A stretch of 48,685 nucleotides of DNA from Thermoleophilia bacterium UBA2241 (GCA_002347645.1 DDYF01000060.1:128703-177387); one strand, 5' to 3'. Numbered from the stretch's first letter, positions 32,191 through 40,191 are shown. Program-made: numbers and translations. Notes: generated by a model from the letters alone, not told the origin.

Positions 32191-33145
32191 CGTCGCCACC
32201 TTCGTCCCGTCCGTCGCCTCTGTCCTCCAAGGCCGGCTTGCGCGCCATGACCGAGTAGCTGAAGGGCAGGTCGGCGCGGCGCTCGCCCTTGCCGCCGGTG
32301 AGCCACCACCAGCGCTGGTCGTCCCGCTCCATCCAGTCGAAGAACGGGGCCGGCGAGAAGGGGAACTCGTGCAGGTACTCGACGCGCAGGCCGGCGCCGG
32401 CCAGGGCGGTCAGGATCTCGCCCATGCCGTGGGCCCAGCCGTACGACACGCGGTGCTCGACGTGCGCTCCGGGGTCGGCGTACGAGCCGTCGTCCTCGGA
32501 ACGCTCGGGCTTGTCGGGGGCCGGGAGGTAGCGGTAGGCAAGGCGCACACCGCGATCCGCCGTCTCGTCGAGGGCGTAGGCGACGGGATGGATCTCGGCC
32601 ATGTAGAACAGGCCGCCGGGCCGCAGGCGGCGCGCGACGAGGGCCGCCCAGCGGTCGAGGTCGGGCAGCCACTCGATGGCGCCCCAGCTGACGAAGACGA
32701 CGTCGAAGAGGGCGTCGTCGAGGTGGGCGTCGGCCTCGTAGACGTCAGCGGCGATGAACGTGGCGCGCCCGGCCAGGCCGACCTCGTCGGCCAGGCGGCG
32801 CGCCAGGGCGACTGCCTCCTCGCTCAGGTCGACGCCGGTCACGACCGCGCCGCGCCGCGCCCAGCTGAGCGTGTCCATGCCGAAGTGGCACTGCAGGTGG
32901 AGCAGTGCGGTACCTTCGCTCACGTGGGGGCCGAGCTCCTCGAGCTCCAGTGGCCAGAGCGACGTGGCGCCGGCCCTGAAGCCCGCGACGTCGTAGAAGT
33001 CGGACTTCTCGTGGATGCGCGTCCACTCGTCCCAGTGGGCGGCGTTGGCGCTTCGCACCTCGTCCGGGATCGGGCTTGCCGGGTGGCGACGCGCGTCTGT
33101 TCCGTCCTGTCCGGCACTGGTCGCGCCGGGTCCTTCGACCCTCAC
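32183..33145 (-). CDS. SAM-dependent methyltransferase (class I), paralogue 1
   Basis: 320-aa class I methyltransferase with the same blocks as its downstream neighbour (HLQCHFGMDTLSWARRGA, VTGVDLSEEAV, FDVVFVSWGAIEWL, LRPGGLFYMAEIHPV). An extra charged N-terminus of about 30 residues is present. GTG 33145 overlaps the TGA of the zinc-ribbon ferritin-like gene (GTGA). The pair arose by tandem duplication (inference). Substrate unknown; the family is often tagged UbiE/SmtA-like without evidence. Confidence 0.85.
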   Translation of the reverse strand: MRVEGPGATSAGQDGTDARRHPASPIPDEVRSANAAHWDEWTRIHEKSDFYDVAGFRAGATSLWPLELEELGPHVSEGTALLHLQCHFGMDTLSWARRGAVVTGVDLSEEAVALARRLADEVGLAGRATFIAADVYEADAHLDDALFDVVFVSWGAIEWLPDLDRWAALVARRLRPGGLFYMAEIHPVAYALDETADRGVRLAYRYLPAPDKPERSEDDGSYADPGAHVEHRVSYGWAHGMGEILTALAGAGLRVEYLHEFPFSPAPFFDWMERDDQRWWWLTGGKGERRADLPFSYSVMARKPALEDRGDGRDEGGDDA

Positions 33146-33504
33146 GGCTCGAGCCTCTCCAACTGCCAGTCGTCCCCCTCCGATAACCGCAGGGCGAACC
33201 TGCCCGGGCACATGGGGCACTTGGCGACCGCGCCCTCCTGGGGGTCGGGACCGAAGTCGAGCTCCCAGCCGCACAGCGGGCAGAACAGGACGACCGGCGT
33301 CGCCGGGTCCTCGACGCGCTCGATGACGCGGCGCAGGCCGCGGCGGTGGCCCGATTCCCCGCGGATCAGCTCGGCGAACAGCTCCTTGACCTCCGGGTCG
33401 ACGGCGCGCGCGCCCATGCGGCCGTACTGCTTGACGGCCTCCTCCTCGAAGCTCAGGTCCTCGCGCAGGCGGGCGAGGTCGCGAGCTGAGCCGCGCGCAC
33501 TCAC
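33142..33504 (-). CDS. Rubrerythrin-like protein with zinc-ribbon tail
   Basis: 120 aa: an N-terminal two-helix ferritin-like segment (LREDLSFEEEAVKQYGRM and LFAELIRGESGHRRGL, with Glu and ExxH ligands) joined to a C-terminal ribbon with CPLCG and CPMCP pairs. The layout recalls rubrerythrin (diiron helices then a rubredoxin-like centre), but it is about two-thirds of the usual length and has only one helix pair. GTG start overlaps the gene before it. Peroxide or iron handling is the likely theme (inference). Confidence 0.78.
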   Translation of the reverse strand: MSARGSARDLARLREDLSFEEEAVKQYGRMGARAVDPEVKELFAELIRGESGHRRGLRRVIERVEDPATPVVLFCPLCGWELDFGPDPQEGAVAKCPMCPGRFALRLSEGDDWQLERLEP

Positions 33505-33728
33505 GAGCCGCCGCCTTCGGGTGCCTCGGGCGGCGGCTCGACGCCGCGCGCGCGCAGCGCCGCGCAGAGCAGGTCGCGATGCTCGGCCTCGTTACGGCGC
33601 AGCGACTCCCAGTGCGACACCAGGCGCGGGTCGGAGGTGCCGGCGCCGTGCGCGACGTAGCGGCGCACGGCTTCGCGTTCGAGCGCGAGTGCGCCCAGGA
33701 GCAGGGCGATGTCGCCGTCGTCCTTCAC
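33501..33728 (-). CDS. Very short ferritin-like protein
   Basis: 75 aa, two helices: LLLGALALEREAVRRYVAHG and VSHWESLRRNEAEHRDLLCAAL. The spacing of Glu, Tyr and ExxH residues is that of one rubrerythrin helix pair. Starts at GTG 33728, four bases after the preceding stop, and overlaps the next gene by 4 bp. Two-helix ferritin-like proteins of about this size are known to build diiron sites by dimerisation (for example encapsulated ferritin), but no encapsulin is seen here. Confidence 0.7.
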   Translation of the reverse strand: MKDDGDIALLLGALALEREAVRRYVAHGAGTSDPRLVSHWESLRRNEAEHRDLLCAALRARGVEPPPEAPEGGGS

Positions 33729-33732
33729 GCCG

Positions 33733-33930
33733 TCACACCCGGTAGCAGACCGTGCGGATGAGGCCGATCGTCTCGCCGTGCTCGCCGGCGGTGGTCGCGT
33801 CGCTCACCGAGTACACTTCGGCCGCGTGCTCGGCGTTGAGGAAGTCCGCGACCTGTGTGTCCAGTTCGTGCAACTCGCGCACCGTGGCGAAGATCTTGAT
33901 CGGTGTCATGAACGTCCTGACCTTGACCAT
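33733..33930 (-). CDS. Small conserved-looking protein heading the ferritin-like operon
   Basis: 65 aa, unrecognised. It reads as one alpha/beta unit: TPIKIFATVRELHELDTQVADFL then EVYSVSDATT and ETIGLIRTVCYRV, a beta-alpha-beta pattern. ATG 33930 has AAAGGG six bases before it. It sits four bases before the short ferritin-like gene and so leads a six-gene operon that faces a divergent SufR-like regulator. Confidence 0.62.
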   Translation of the reverse strand: MVKVRTFMTPIKIFATVRELHELDTQVADFLNAEHAAEVYSVSDATTAGEHGETIGLIRTVCYRV

Positions 33931-34120
33931 GGCGACCCTTTCGTCCGGCTGCCGGAAGCGCCCGGGCTCAACCCGGCGCGTGCCTCCTGTCTTCCGCGCG
34001 CCCCGCGGTTCGTAACCCGCGCGCTCGCGACCGGCGACCGCGGCAGGCGACCCGCGTCCGCCGCAAGCGAAAACGCCTCGTGCGGTCGCGTCGCCGGCGC
34101 TCGAGATACCGTGTGGGGCA

Positions 34121-34149
34121 TTGGACGGCGTCTCCCGGTGCGCTAAAGT
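34121..34149 (+). promoter_or_regulatory. Promoter of a probably leaderless regulator gene
   Basis: TTGGAC (34121-34126) and TAAAGT (34144-34149) are exactly 17 bp apart. The GTG start lies six bases after the -10 box and no ribosome site is present, so transcription and translation likely start at the same base. Confidence 0.65.
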
Positions 34150-34155
34150 GCGTTC

Positions 34156-34851
34156 GTGGCTCCAATGGCCCACATGGATGTGGCGCACCTCGACCGGCTC
34201 GGCGACGTGTTCGGCGACGGGACGCGACGCGGTATCTACCGTCACGTGCTGGCTGCGGAAGCGCCGGTGTCGGCGGCCGAGGTCGCGGCGGAGTTCGGCC
34301 TGCACCGGACGGTCGCGCGGGCGCATCTCGAACGCATGGTCGAGGTGGGGCTGCTGCAGGTCGGCCTGCGCCGCCGCCCGACGGGCGGCCGGCCGGCGAA
34401 GGTCTACAGCGCGGGCAACGAGCGTGTCGAGATCGTCGTCCCGGCCCGCCGCTACGAGGTGCTGGCGGGCCTTCTGCTCAGGCTCGTGAGCGACACGATG
34501 GCGCAGCCGGCGGCGGTCGAGGCGGCCATCGACGTCGGAATGGCGCGCGGGAGCGAGGTGGCACGCTCGGCAAGCGCCGGCGCGGCCGCCGGCCTCTCGC
34601 CCGAAGAGGCCGTCGCCTGGCTGCGCGAGGCGGGCTATCGGGTACACCTCCGCGGCGGGAGCAACGGGTTCGCGACCGTCGACGTCGCGAACTGCGTCTA
34701 CAAGGAGCTGGCCCTGGAGTATCCCGACCTGGTCTGCGCCTTCGACCGCGGGATGCTCTGCGGCATGCTCGGCGTCGCCCGCGAGGCGCACGCGCAGACG
34801 CACTCGCTGATGGCCGGCGACGAGTTCTGCCGGCACCGGTTCCACCTCTAG
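34156..34851 (+). CDS. SufR/COG2345-like helix-turn-helix regulator with cysteine cluster
   Basis: 231-aa regulator. The winged HTH at about residues 10-80 includes LGDVFGDGTRRGIYRHVL, VSAAEVAAEFGLHRTVARAHLERM (core EFGLHRTVARAH) and RRRPTGGRPAKVYSAG. The C-terminal domain has Cys at DVANC, PDLVC, GMLC and DEFC, the arrangement of SufR-type Fe-S or metal-sensing repressors. It is divergent from the ferritin-like/methyltransferase operon 225 bp away, which suggests it controls that operon in response to iron, Fe-S status or oxidants (inference). Ends in TAG. Confidence 0.82.
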   Translation: MAPMAHMDVAHLDRLGDVFGDGTRRGIYRHVLAAEAPVSAAEVAAEFGLHRTVARAHLERMVEVGLLQVGLRRRPTGGRPAKVYSAGNERVEIVVPARRYEVLAGLLLRLVSDTMAQPAAVEAAIDVGMARGSEVARSASAGAAAGLSPEEAVAWLREAGYRVHLRGGSNGFATVDVANCVYKELALEYPDLVCAFDRGMLCGMLGVAREAHAQTHSLMAGDEFCRHRFHL

Positions 34852-34895
34852 ACGCGCACCCGGCGTCGCAGCCGGTACCGCCCCCACCTCTCGTG

Positions 34896-35327
34896 TCACC
34901 AGCCGGGCATCTCCTGCGTGCCCTGCAGCGCGCGGAACGCGGAGAGGTCCATGATGACCTCGACGATGCCCTTGTAGGCGCCGTCGGGGTCGCGGACGGC
35001 GGTGTAGCGCACGTACTCGAAGCGCCCCTTCTCGTGTCCCCAGCTCTCGGCGGTGTCGCGGGTGCCGTCCTTGAAGGCGCGCAGGATCGTCTCGAGCACA
35101 TCGAGACTGCCCTCGGGGTGGCAGTCGCGCACGTCACGACCGATGAAGCGTGCGTCGCAGGCCTTGTAGCCTTCGCCCGACCAGAACCGCAGGACGTCGT
35201 GCTCGTCGGCGTAGCTCACGTCGCAGGGAAGGGAGGGCATGACGAGTCGCACCTGGTCGGGGGTCAGGGAGCCGCGTTGCCACAGCATGGGGACGTCCTT
35301 TCGCGAGATGTCGTGCTTCGCGGTCAT
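34896..35327 (-). CDS. Stand-alone PAS domain protein (DUF438 C-terminal-like)
   Basis: 143 aa forming a single PAS sensor fold: MPSLPCDVSYADEHDVLRFW, IGRDVRDCHPEGSLDVLETILRAF (core CHPEGSLDVLE), WGHEKGRFEYVRYTAVRD and YKGIVEVIMDLSAFR. The CHPEGS segment is typical of PAS domains fused to DUF438 in anaerobes, where heme or Fe-S binding has been suggested. No output domain is attached, so it must signal through a partner. Divergent from the ZIP gene by 50 bp. Confidence 0.83.
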   Translation of the reverse strand: MTAKHDISRKDVPMLWQRGSLTPDQVRLVMPSLPCDVSYADEHDVLRFWSGEGYKACDARFIGRDVRDCHPEGSLDVLETILRAFKDGTRDTAESWGHEKGRFEYVRYTAVRDPDGAYKGIVEVIMDLSAFRALQGTQEMPGW

Positions 35328-35377
35328 GGTACCGGACCGCTGCAGGAGAGCGCGGCCGCGGCGCGGAATGATGCCCC

Positions 35378-36109
35378 ATGATCGAAGCCGCTCTGTGGGG
35401 TCTGTTCGCCGGTGGTGCGCTGCTGGTGGGCGCTGCGCTCGGCCTGCGCTTTCAGGCGCCGCGGTGGGTCATCGCCCTCGTCATGGCGTTCGGCGTCGGC
35501 GCCCTCATCAGCGCCGTCACCTTTGAGCTGACGGAGGAGGCCTACACGCGCGGCGGGACAACGGCCCTGCTGGTGGGGCTGACGCTCGGGGCGCTGGTCT
35601 TCTTCGCCGGCGACCTCGTCATCGACCGGCGCGGCGGCAGGCACCGCAAGCGCTCCGGCGGCCAGCAGTCGGAGGCGGGCGGCGCGATCCTTCTCGGCGC
35701 CGCCCTCGACGGGTTCCCTGAGTCGGTCGTGATCGGCCTGAGCTTGTTCGAAGGCGGCGGGGTCGGCCTGGCCTTCGTGCTGGCCGTGGCCATCTCGAAC
35801 GTGCCCGAGGGCCTGTCCGGCGCCACCGGGCTGCGCAAGGCAGGACACCGCCCCGGGCGGGTCTTGCTCATGTGGGCCGTCGTCGCCCTGGTCTCGGCCG
35901 CCGCCGCCGCGCTCGGCTACGGTCTTGCGGACGGCCTCTCGGACGGCGTCGTCGCCGTGCTGCAGGCCTTCGCCGCCGGCGCGATCCTCACCATGCTTGC
36001 CGACACGATGATGCCCGAAGCGTTCGACGAGGGCGGGCACCGGCCGTGGGTGGGACTCGCCACGGTCCTCGGGTTCGCGCTGGCAGCCTGGCTACAGTTC
36101 GTCGCCTGA
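35378..36109 (+). CDS. ZIP family metal transporter
   Basis: 243-aa membrane protein with eight helices. The metal-binding helices read LGAALDGFPESVVIGLSL and AVAISNVPEGLSGATGLRK. The usual His of HxxPE in the first is Asp, as in many bacterial ZIPs of this branch. Likely imports Zn, Fe or a related divalent ion. ATG without a strong ribosome site; upstream divergent gap is only 50 bp. Confidence 0.85.
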   Translation: MIEAALWGLFAGGALLVGAALGLRFQAPRWVIALVMAFGVGALISAVTFELTEEAYTRGGTTALLVGLTLGALVFFAGDLVIDRRGGRHRKRSGGQQSEAGGAILLGAALDGFPESVVIGLSLFEGGGVGLAFVLAVAISNVPEGLSGATGLRKAGHRPGRVLLMWAVVALVSAAAAALGYGLADGLSDGVVAVLQAFAAGAILTMLADTMMPEAFDEGGHRPWVGLATVLGFALAAWLQFVA

Positions 36110-36246
36110 GACCGCTCGGGTCAGGGCGCCGCCGCACGGCTGATAGACTCGTGGGTGAGCGGGCAGAACCACCCTGCGGGGGTGTCTCCGTGCGCGACAC
36201 GCGACGGCGGGTCTGACCTCTCCCGAGGACCCGCACCGGAGGTGGG

Positions 36247-37797
36247 ATGGCGACCTTCGACATCATGCTCGTGGTCCTCAGTGCGCTGGTGGCGCTGAGC
36301 GTCGTCGCGAGCAGGCTGTCGGAACGGCTGGGCATCCCGGCGCTCCTCGTCTTCCTGTTCATCGGCATGCTGGCCGGATCGGAGGGTCCCGGCGGCGTGT
36401 ACTTCGACGACGCCGATCTGGCGCGCGCCATCGGCGTCACCGCCCTCGTCCTCATCCTCTACGCGGGTGGCCTCGACACGGCGTGGAGCGACATCCGGCC
36501 GGTGTTGGGGAGGGGCGTCGCGCTGTCGACCGTCGGGGTCGTCGCCACGGGCCTGCTGGTCGGCGCCTTCGCCGCCGCCGTCACCGGCCTGTCGCTCTCC
36601 GAGGGCCTCCTGCTCGGCGCCATCGTGTCGTCCACCGACGCGGCGGCGGTCTTCGGGGTACTGCGCTCGCGTAACGTCCAGCTGCGCGCCGATGTGCGTT
36701 CCCTCCTCGAGCTCGAGTCGGGGAGCAACGACCCTATGGCCGTGTTCCTTACGGCCATGCTGGTCGGCGTCGTGACGGGGGAGCAGGCGGCGACGGTCCC
36801 CGGGCTACTCGCGGGCTTCGTCTGGCAGATGGCGGTCGGGGCGCTGATCGGGTACGCCGCGGGGAGGCTGATGATCGTGGCCCTCAACCGCGCCCGGCTC
36901 GGGTATGACGGCTTGTACCCTGTCCTGAGCCTGTCGCTGGTGCTGGTGGTGTACGGGGCCTCGTCGCTGGCCGGCGCGAACGGCTTCCTCGCCGTGTACG
37001 TCGCGGGTATCGTGATGGGCAACAGCGCGTACGTGCACAGACGCAGCCTGCTGCGCTTCCACGACGGCCTCGCGTGGCTCATGCAGATCGCGATGTTCCT
37101 GACGCTCGGCCTGCTGGTGTTCCCCTCGCACATCGTGCCGGTCATCGGCGCCGGCCTGCTCACCGCCGCCTTCCTCATGGTCGTGGCCCGCCCTGTCGCC
37201 GTCGCGCTGGTGTTGCGCGTGGCGAAGATGGACTGGCGGGCTTCGGCGCTCATCGGATGGGTCGGGCTGCGCGGCGCCGTGCCGATCATCCTGGCGACCT
37301 TCGCGCTCGTCGAGGACGTTCCGAACGCCGAGACCATCTTCAACGTGGTCTTCTTCATCGTGCTCACGTCGGCCCTTGTCCAGGGGACGACGGTCGCGCC
37401 GCTCGCGCGCAAGCTGGGGATCGTTGGGCCGAGGTTCCGGTCGCGCGGCGACGAGGCAGAGAGCGCGCCGGCGAGCTACCTCGTCGATTATCGCGTGCTC
37501 CCCGGCACGACGCTCGACGGCCGGCAGCTGGCGAAGGCGGGCCTGCCGGATGCGGCGCAGGTCGTGCTCCTGCAGCGCTACGGCGCGAGCCTGCTGCCGA
37601 CGGGCGGCACGCGGCTGAGGCGCGACGACGTCCTGCTGGTCCTCGTCGACGATGACGCGGCCGCCGTGCTTGACGCGCGCGGCGACCTCGAGCGCCTTCC
37701 AGGCCTACCCGATGCCTGCCGCATGGAGGGGAGCGGCGCCAGCGACGGCGATCACGCCGACACTGGCGCCGCCGGTTCGCTCACCAGTACGCCCTGA
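36247..37797 (+). CDS. K+/H+ antiporter, CPA1 type with RCK-C domain (CvrA/NhaP2-like)
   Basis: 516 aa: twelve or so helices (about residues 1-390) and a cytoplasmic TrkA-C/RCK-C domain (about 405-480, YRVLPGTTLDGRQLAKAGLP and RRDDVLLVLVDDD). Core motifs are LRLEL-type LESGSNDPMAVFLT with the ion-binding ND, SSTDAAAVFG, and GLRGAVPIILATF. It would exchange K+ or Na+ for H+, with nucleotide control through RCK-C. GGAGGTGGG precedes the ATG. A possible -10 TAGACT lies at 36144-36149. Its 3' end overlaps the convergent MBL-like gene by 17 bp. Confidence 0.9.
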   Translation: MATFDIMLVVLSALVALSVVASRLSERLGIPALLVFLFIGMLAGSEGPGGVYFDDADLARAIGVTALVLILYAGGLDTAWSDIRPVLGRGVALSTVGVVATGLLVGAFAAAVTGLSLSEGLLLGAIVSSTDAAAVFGVLRSRNVQLRADVRSLLELESGSNDPMAVFLTAMLVGVVTGEQAATVPGLLAGFVWQMAVGALIGYAAGRLMIVALNRARLGYDGLYPVLSLSLVLVVYGASSLAGANGFLAVYVAGIVMGNSAYVHRRSLLRFHDGLAWLMQIAMFLTLGLLVFPSHIVPVIGAGLLTAAFLMVVARPVAVALVLRVAKMDWRASALIGWVGLRGAVPIILATFALVEDVPNAETIFNVVFFIVLTSALVQGTTVAPLARKLGIVGPRFRSRGDEAESAPASYLVDYRVLPGTTLDGRQLAKAGLPDAAQVVLLQRYGASLLPTGGTRLRRDDVLLVLVDDDAAAVLDARGDLERLPGLPDACRMEGSGASDGDHADTGAAGSLTSTP

Positions 37798-38479
37798 CCG
37801 GCGGGCTGTCGAGCGCCGCCCGCAAGGCGCGGCGGCCGGCCCGCGTGGCGGGCGGCCCGTGCGTGACCAGCACCGCCTCCACGTCGAGTTCCGCCAGCGG
37901 CCGCAGCGTCGGCAGGAAGCGCTCGCGGTACCAGCTCGGCGAGCCGTCGGCCTGATCCCAGACACGCAGGCTGCCACCCGGCATGCCGACGACGGCGTCG
38001 CCGAAAGCTAGCGCCCTAAGGGCGGGGAAGAGGAGCGGTGTCTCGAGGCGCCGAGGGTTGCCGATGGTGAACGCACGGGCGAGGCCGTCGGCGATCGCCG
38101 TGGACGTTCCCATCGTGCCGCGCGGGATCTCGGTGAGCGGCGTGTCCCAGACGAAGCGCTTGGTCACGGCGGCGTTGCCCCAGAGGCGCGAGGCGACGTC
38201 TCCCCAGTAGCGCTCGAAGAGCACCTCGGCGCTGCGCGTGTGGTAGGGGATCGTGACCATGATCTCGAGGCGCCGCGCCGCACCGACACGCTCGTCGAGC
38301 GTCGCGAGCAGCGGGGCATGCCGCGGGTCGTCGTCGCGCGGCAGGAGCGGGTCGACGAAGACGGCCGCATCGCCGATCGTGAGCGCGTAGCTCGCGACTT
38401 CCTCCGCGTTCGTGCGGTACTCGGGATGAGGACAGGTCCAGCGGGTGATGCCTGGGAGGATCTGCTCGGTCGGATGCAT
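37781..38479 (-). CDS. MBL-fold-like hydrolase with degenerate metal site
   Basis: 232 aa. Start and end look like a metallo-beta-lactamase fold (ILPGITRWTCPHP, YALTIGDAAVFVDPLLP and final EAVLVTHGPP). The usual HxHxDH metal motif, expected after the third strand, reads IPYHTRSAEVLFERYW, so most ligands are absent. It may be a non-catalytic or altered member. ATG 38479 is placed at the start of homology. Convergent with the K+/H+ antiporter. Confidence 0.7.
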   Translation of the reverse strand: MHPTEQILPGITRWTCPHPEYRTNAEEVASYALTIGDAAVFVDPLLPRDDDPRHAPLLATLDERVGAARRLEIMVTIPYHTRSAEVLFERYWGDVASRLWGNAAVTKRFVWDTPLTEIPRGTMGTSTAIADGLARAFTIGNPRRLETPLLFPALRALAFGDAVVGMPGGSLRVWDQADGSPSWYRERFLPTLRPLAELDVEAVLVTHGPPATRAGRRALRAALDSPPVRAYW

Positions 38480-38708
38480 CTGGTCGCTCCTCTCGGCGCT
38501 CGCATGTCGGGCGTTTGGCCCGTCGCACGGTCGGGGTACCGACGACGCGGTTGTCGCCGCCGTGTCGTGTGATTGTGCCCGGCGGGCGCTCGCGCAATGT
38601 GCGTTCAGGCGGTAGGGTGTCGCCGGCGGGCCCGAGGGGCGAACGCCACGGCCGCTCACAAGCTGTGGCGGCTCTGGGCCGGGCTTCCTTCCGGCGAGCG
38701 GAGGCGGC

Positions 38709-38927
38709 ATGTACCTGAGCTACGTCAGTGCGACCATCGGCGTCGTCATCGCCGTCGCCTGCGCGTGGTACTGCCGCCGTCTCGCCGCCCGGAAGGGACG
38801 CAGTGTGCCGTTCTGGACCGTGGCCGGCTTGGTCCTCACTGTGGTCGCCGTTCCCGTGCTGTACCTGGCGCCGGCGGCAGAGCAGGACGCCCCTCGTGAC
38901 GGAGAACGGACGGGCGGCGGCGCCTAG
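38709..38927 (+). CDS. Small two-helix membrane protein
   Basis: 72 aa with two predicted membrane helices (about residues 4-22 and 33-52), a basic loop between them (RRLAARKGR) and a polar acidic tail. GGAGGCGGC precedes the ATG. No known family. Its TAG stop overlaps, on the opposite strand, the TAG stop of the Arc-type gene within one CTAG. Confidence 0.55.
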   Translation: MYLSYVSATIGVVIAVACAWYCRRLAARKGRSVPFWTVAGLVLTVVAVPVLYLAPAAEQDAPRDGERTGGGA

Positions 38928-39079
38928 CGCCGCCGCCCCTGCTTCCGCCTCTTGAGCGCGTCGCGCAGGATCCATTCGACCTGCGCGTTGACGCTCCGCA
39001 ACTCGTCGGCGGCCCACTTCTCGAGCTCCTTCCAGAGCTCGGGGTCGACGCGCAGCAGGAACTGCTTGCGAGCGGCCAT
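38924..39079 (-). CDS. Arc-type ribbon-helix-helix protein
   Basis: 51 aa: MAARKQFLLRVDPELWKEL, then EKWAADELRSVNAQVEW and ILRDALKRRK. A beta-strand (KQFLLRV) followed by two helices is the ribbon-helix-helix fold. Arc-like proteins of this kind are often encoded next to SPFH genes. It lies 19 bp downstream of the SPFH gene, so it is the second gene of that operon and may autoregulate it by binding the palindrome over the promoter (inference). Confidence 0.85.
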   Translation of the reverse strand: MAARKQFLLRVDPELWKELEKWAADELRSVNAQVEWILRDALKRRKQGRRR

Positions 39080-39098
39080 CAGGCGCTCCCGGCCGGTC

Positions 39099-40112
39099 TC
39101 ACTGGTACAGCGAGCCGGTGTTGACGACCGGATGCACCTCGCTCTCGCCGCAGAGCACGACCATGAGATTGCTGATCATCGCCGCCTTGCGCTCCTCGTC
39201 GAGCTCGACGACGTGCTTCTCGCTGAGGTCGCGCAGGGCCATCTCGACCATGCTCGTCGCTCCGGTGACGATCTTGCGCCGCGCGGCGATGATCGCCTCG
39301 GCCTGCTGGCGGCGGAGCATCGCCTGGGCGATCTCCGGCGCGTAGGCGAGGTGCGTGAGACGCGCCTCGTTGACCACCACGCCGGCTTTGACGAGCCGCT
39401 CCTCGAGCTCGGCCTTGAGCGCCGCCGACACTTCGACGACGTTGCTGCGCAGGGTGATCTCGTCGGCCGCTTCCTCCTCGCCGTGGTCGTAGGCGTAGGA
39501 GCTCGCCACGTGGCGCAGGGCCGATTCGCTCTGCATCGCGACGTACTGCTCGTAGTCGTCGACGTCGAAGACGGCCTGCGCAGTGTCCTGGACGCGCCAC
39601 ACGACGACGGCCGCGATCTCGACCGGGTTGCCGCGCTTGTCGTTGACCTTGAGGTGGTCGCCGGTCAGCGTGCGGGCGCGCAGGGAGACCTTGTAGCGGC
39701 CGAGCGTGCGCGGCTTGTTCTGCGACTTCTCCTTCTTCGCCGCCGCCGCGAGCTGCTCGGCCGCCTTGGCGAGCGCCGAGCTCTGCGCCGTCGCGCTCCC
39801 GTTGGCGAAGAACGGGTTGCCCCAACGAAAGCCGGTCTCGCGGCTCGTGCCCTTGTAGGCGCCGAACAAGATCAGCACGCGCGCCTCGTTGGGCTGCAGC
39901 GTGAAGAACCCTGGACTGACGATGATCGCGACCGTGAGCACGGCGCACCCGGTCACGAGCATCCACCAGACCGGGACCGTCGTGTCGTTCGCGTTCTTCT
40001 CGCCCTCCACGAACGAGAAGACGACAAGGGCGGTCGCGGCCGCATAGAGGGCGATGTTGACCACCAGCATCACCCACCCGTTGATGGTCTTGGCCGCACG
40101 TTCGGTTGACAT
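39099..40112 (-). CDS. SPFH (band 7/stomatin-like) domain protein
   Basis: 337 aa. Two N-terminal membrane helices (about residues 15-36 and 48-66) precede the SPFH domain: GFFTLQPNEARVLILFGAYKG, VNDKRGNPVEIAAVVVWRVQD (core GNPVEIAAVV) and FDVDDYEQYVAMQSESALRHV. A coiled-coil region ends in AQAMLRRQQAEAIIAARRKIV. Such proteins organise membrane microdomains or assist proteases. ATG 40112 is chosen for GGAGG 8-9 nt upstream. Confidence 0.9.
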   Translation of the reverse strand: MSTERAAKTINGWVMLVVNIALYAAATALVVFSFVEGEKNANDTTVPVWWMLVTGCAVLTVAIIVSPGFFTLQPNEARVLILFGAYKGTSRETGFRWGNPFFANGSATAQSSALAKAAEQLAAAAKKEKSQNKPRTLGRYKVSLRARTLTGDHLKVNDKRGNPVEIAAVVVWRVQDTAQAVFDVDDYEQYVAMQSESALRHVASSYAYDHGEEEAADEITLRSNVVEVSAALKAELEERLVKAGVVVNEARLTHLAYAPEIAQAMLRRQQAEAIIAARRKIVTGATSMVEMALRDLSEKHVVELDEERKAAMISNLMVVLCGESEVHPVVNTGSLYQ

Positions 40113-40158
40113 GACCTTCACCTCCATGGCTTTCGCCCGTCGATCTTGACGAGCGCTA

Positions 40159-40191
40159 TTGAAATGATATCAACAAGCAAGCAATCGTCAA
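40159..40191 (-). promoter_or_regulatory. Promoter and overlapping palindrome of the SPFH-Arc operon
   Basis: On the minus strand TTGACG (40191-40186) and TATCAT (40169-40164) are 16 bp apart, a strong match. An AT-rich inverted repeat (TTGA…TCAA, 40159-40173) covers the -10 box and could be the site of the co-encoded Arc-type protein. Confidence 0.65.

Noticed and set aside
36110..36246. c-di-AMP (ydaO-type) riboswitch before the K+/H+ antiporter
   Set aside because: The gap is only 137 bp and the conserved ydaO segments are missing; only a short hairpin next to the ribosome site is visible.
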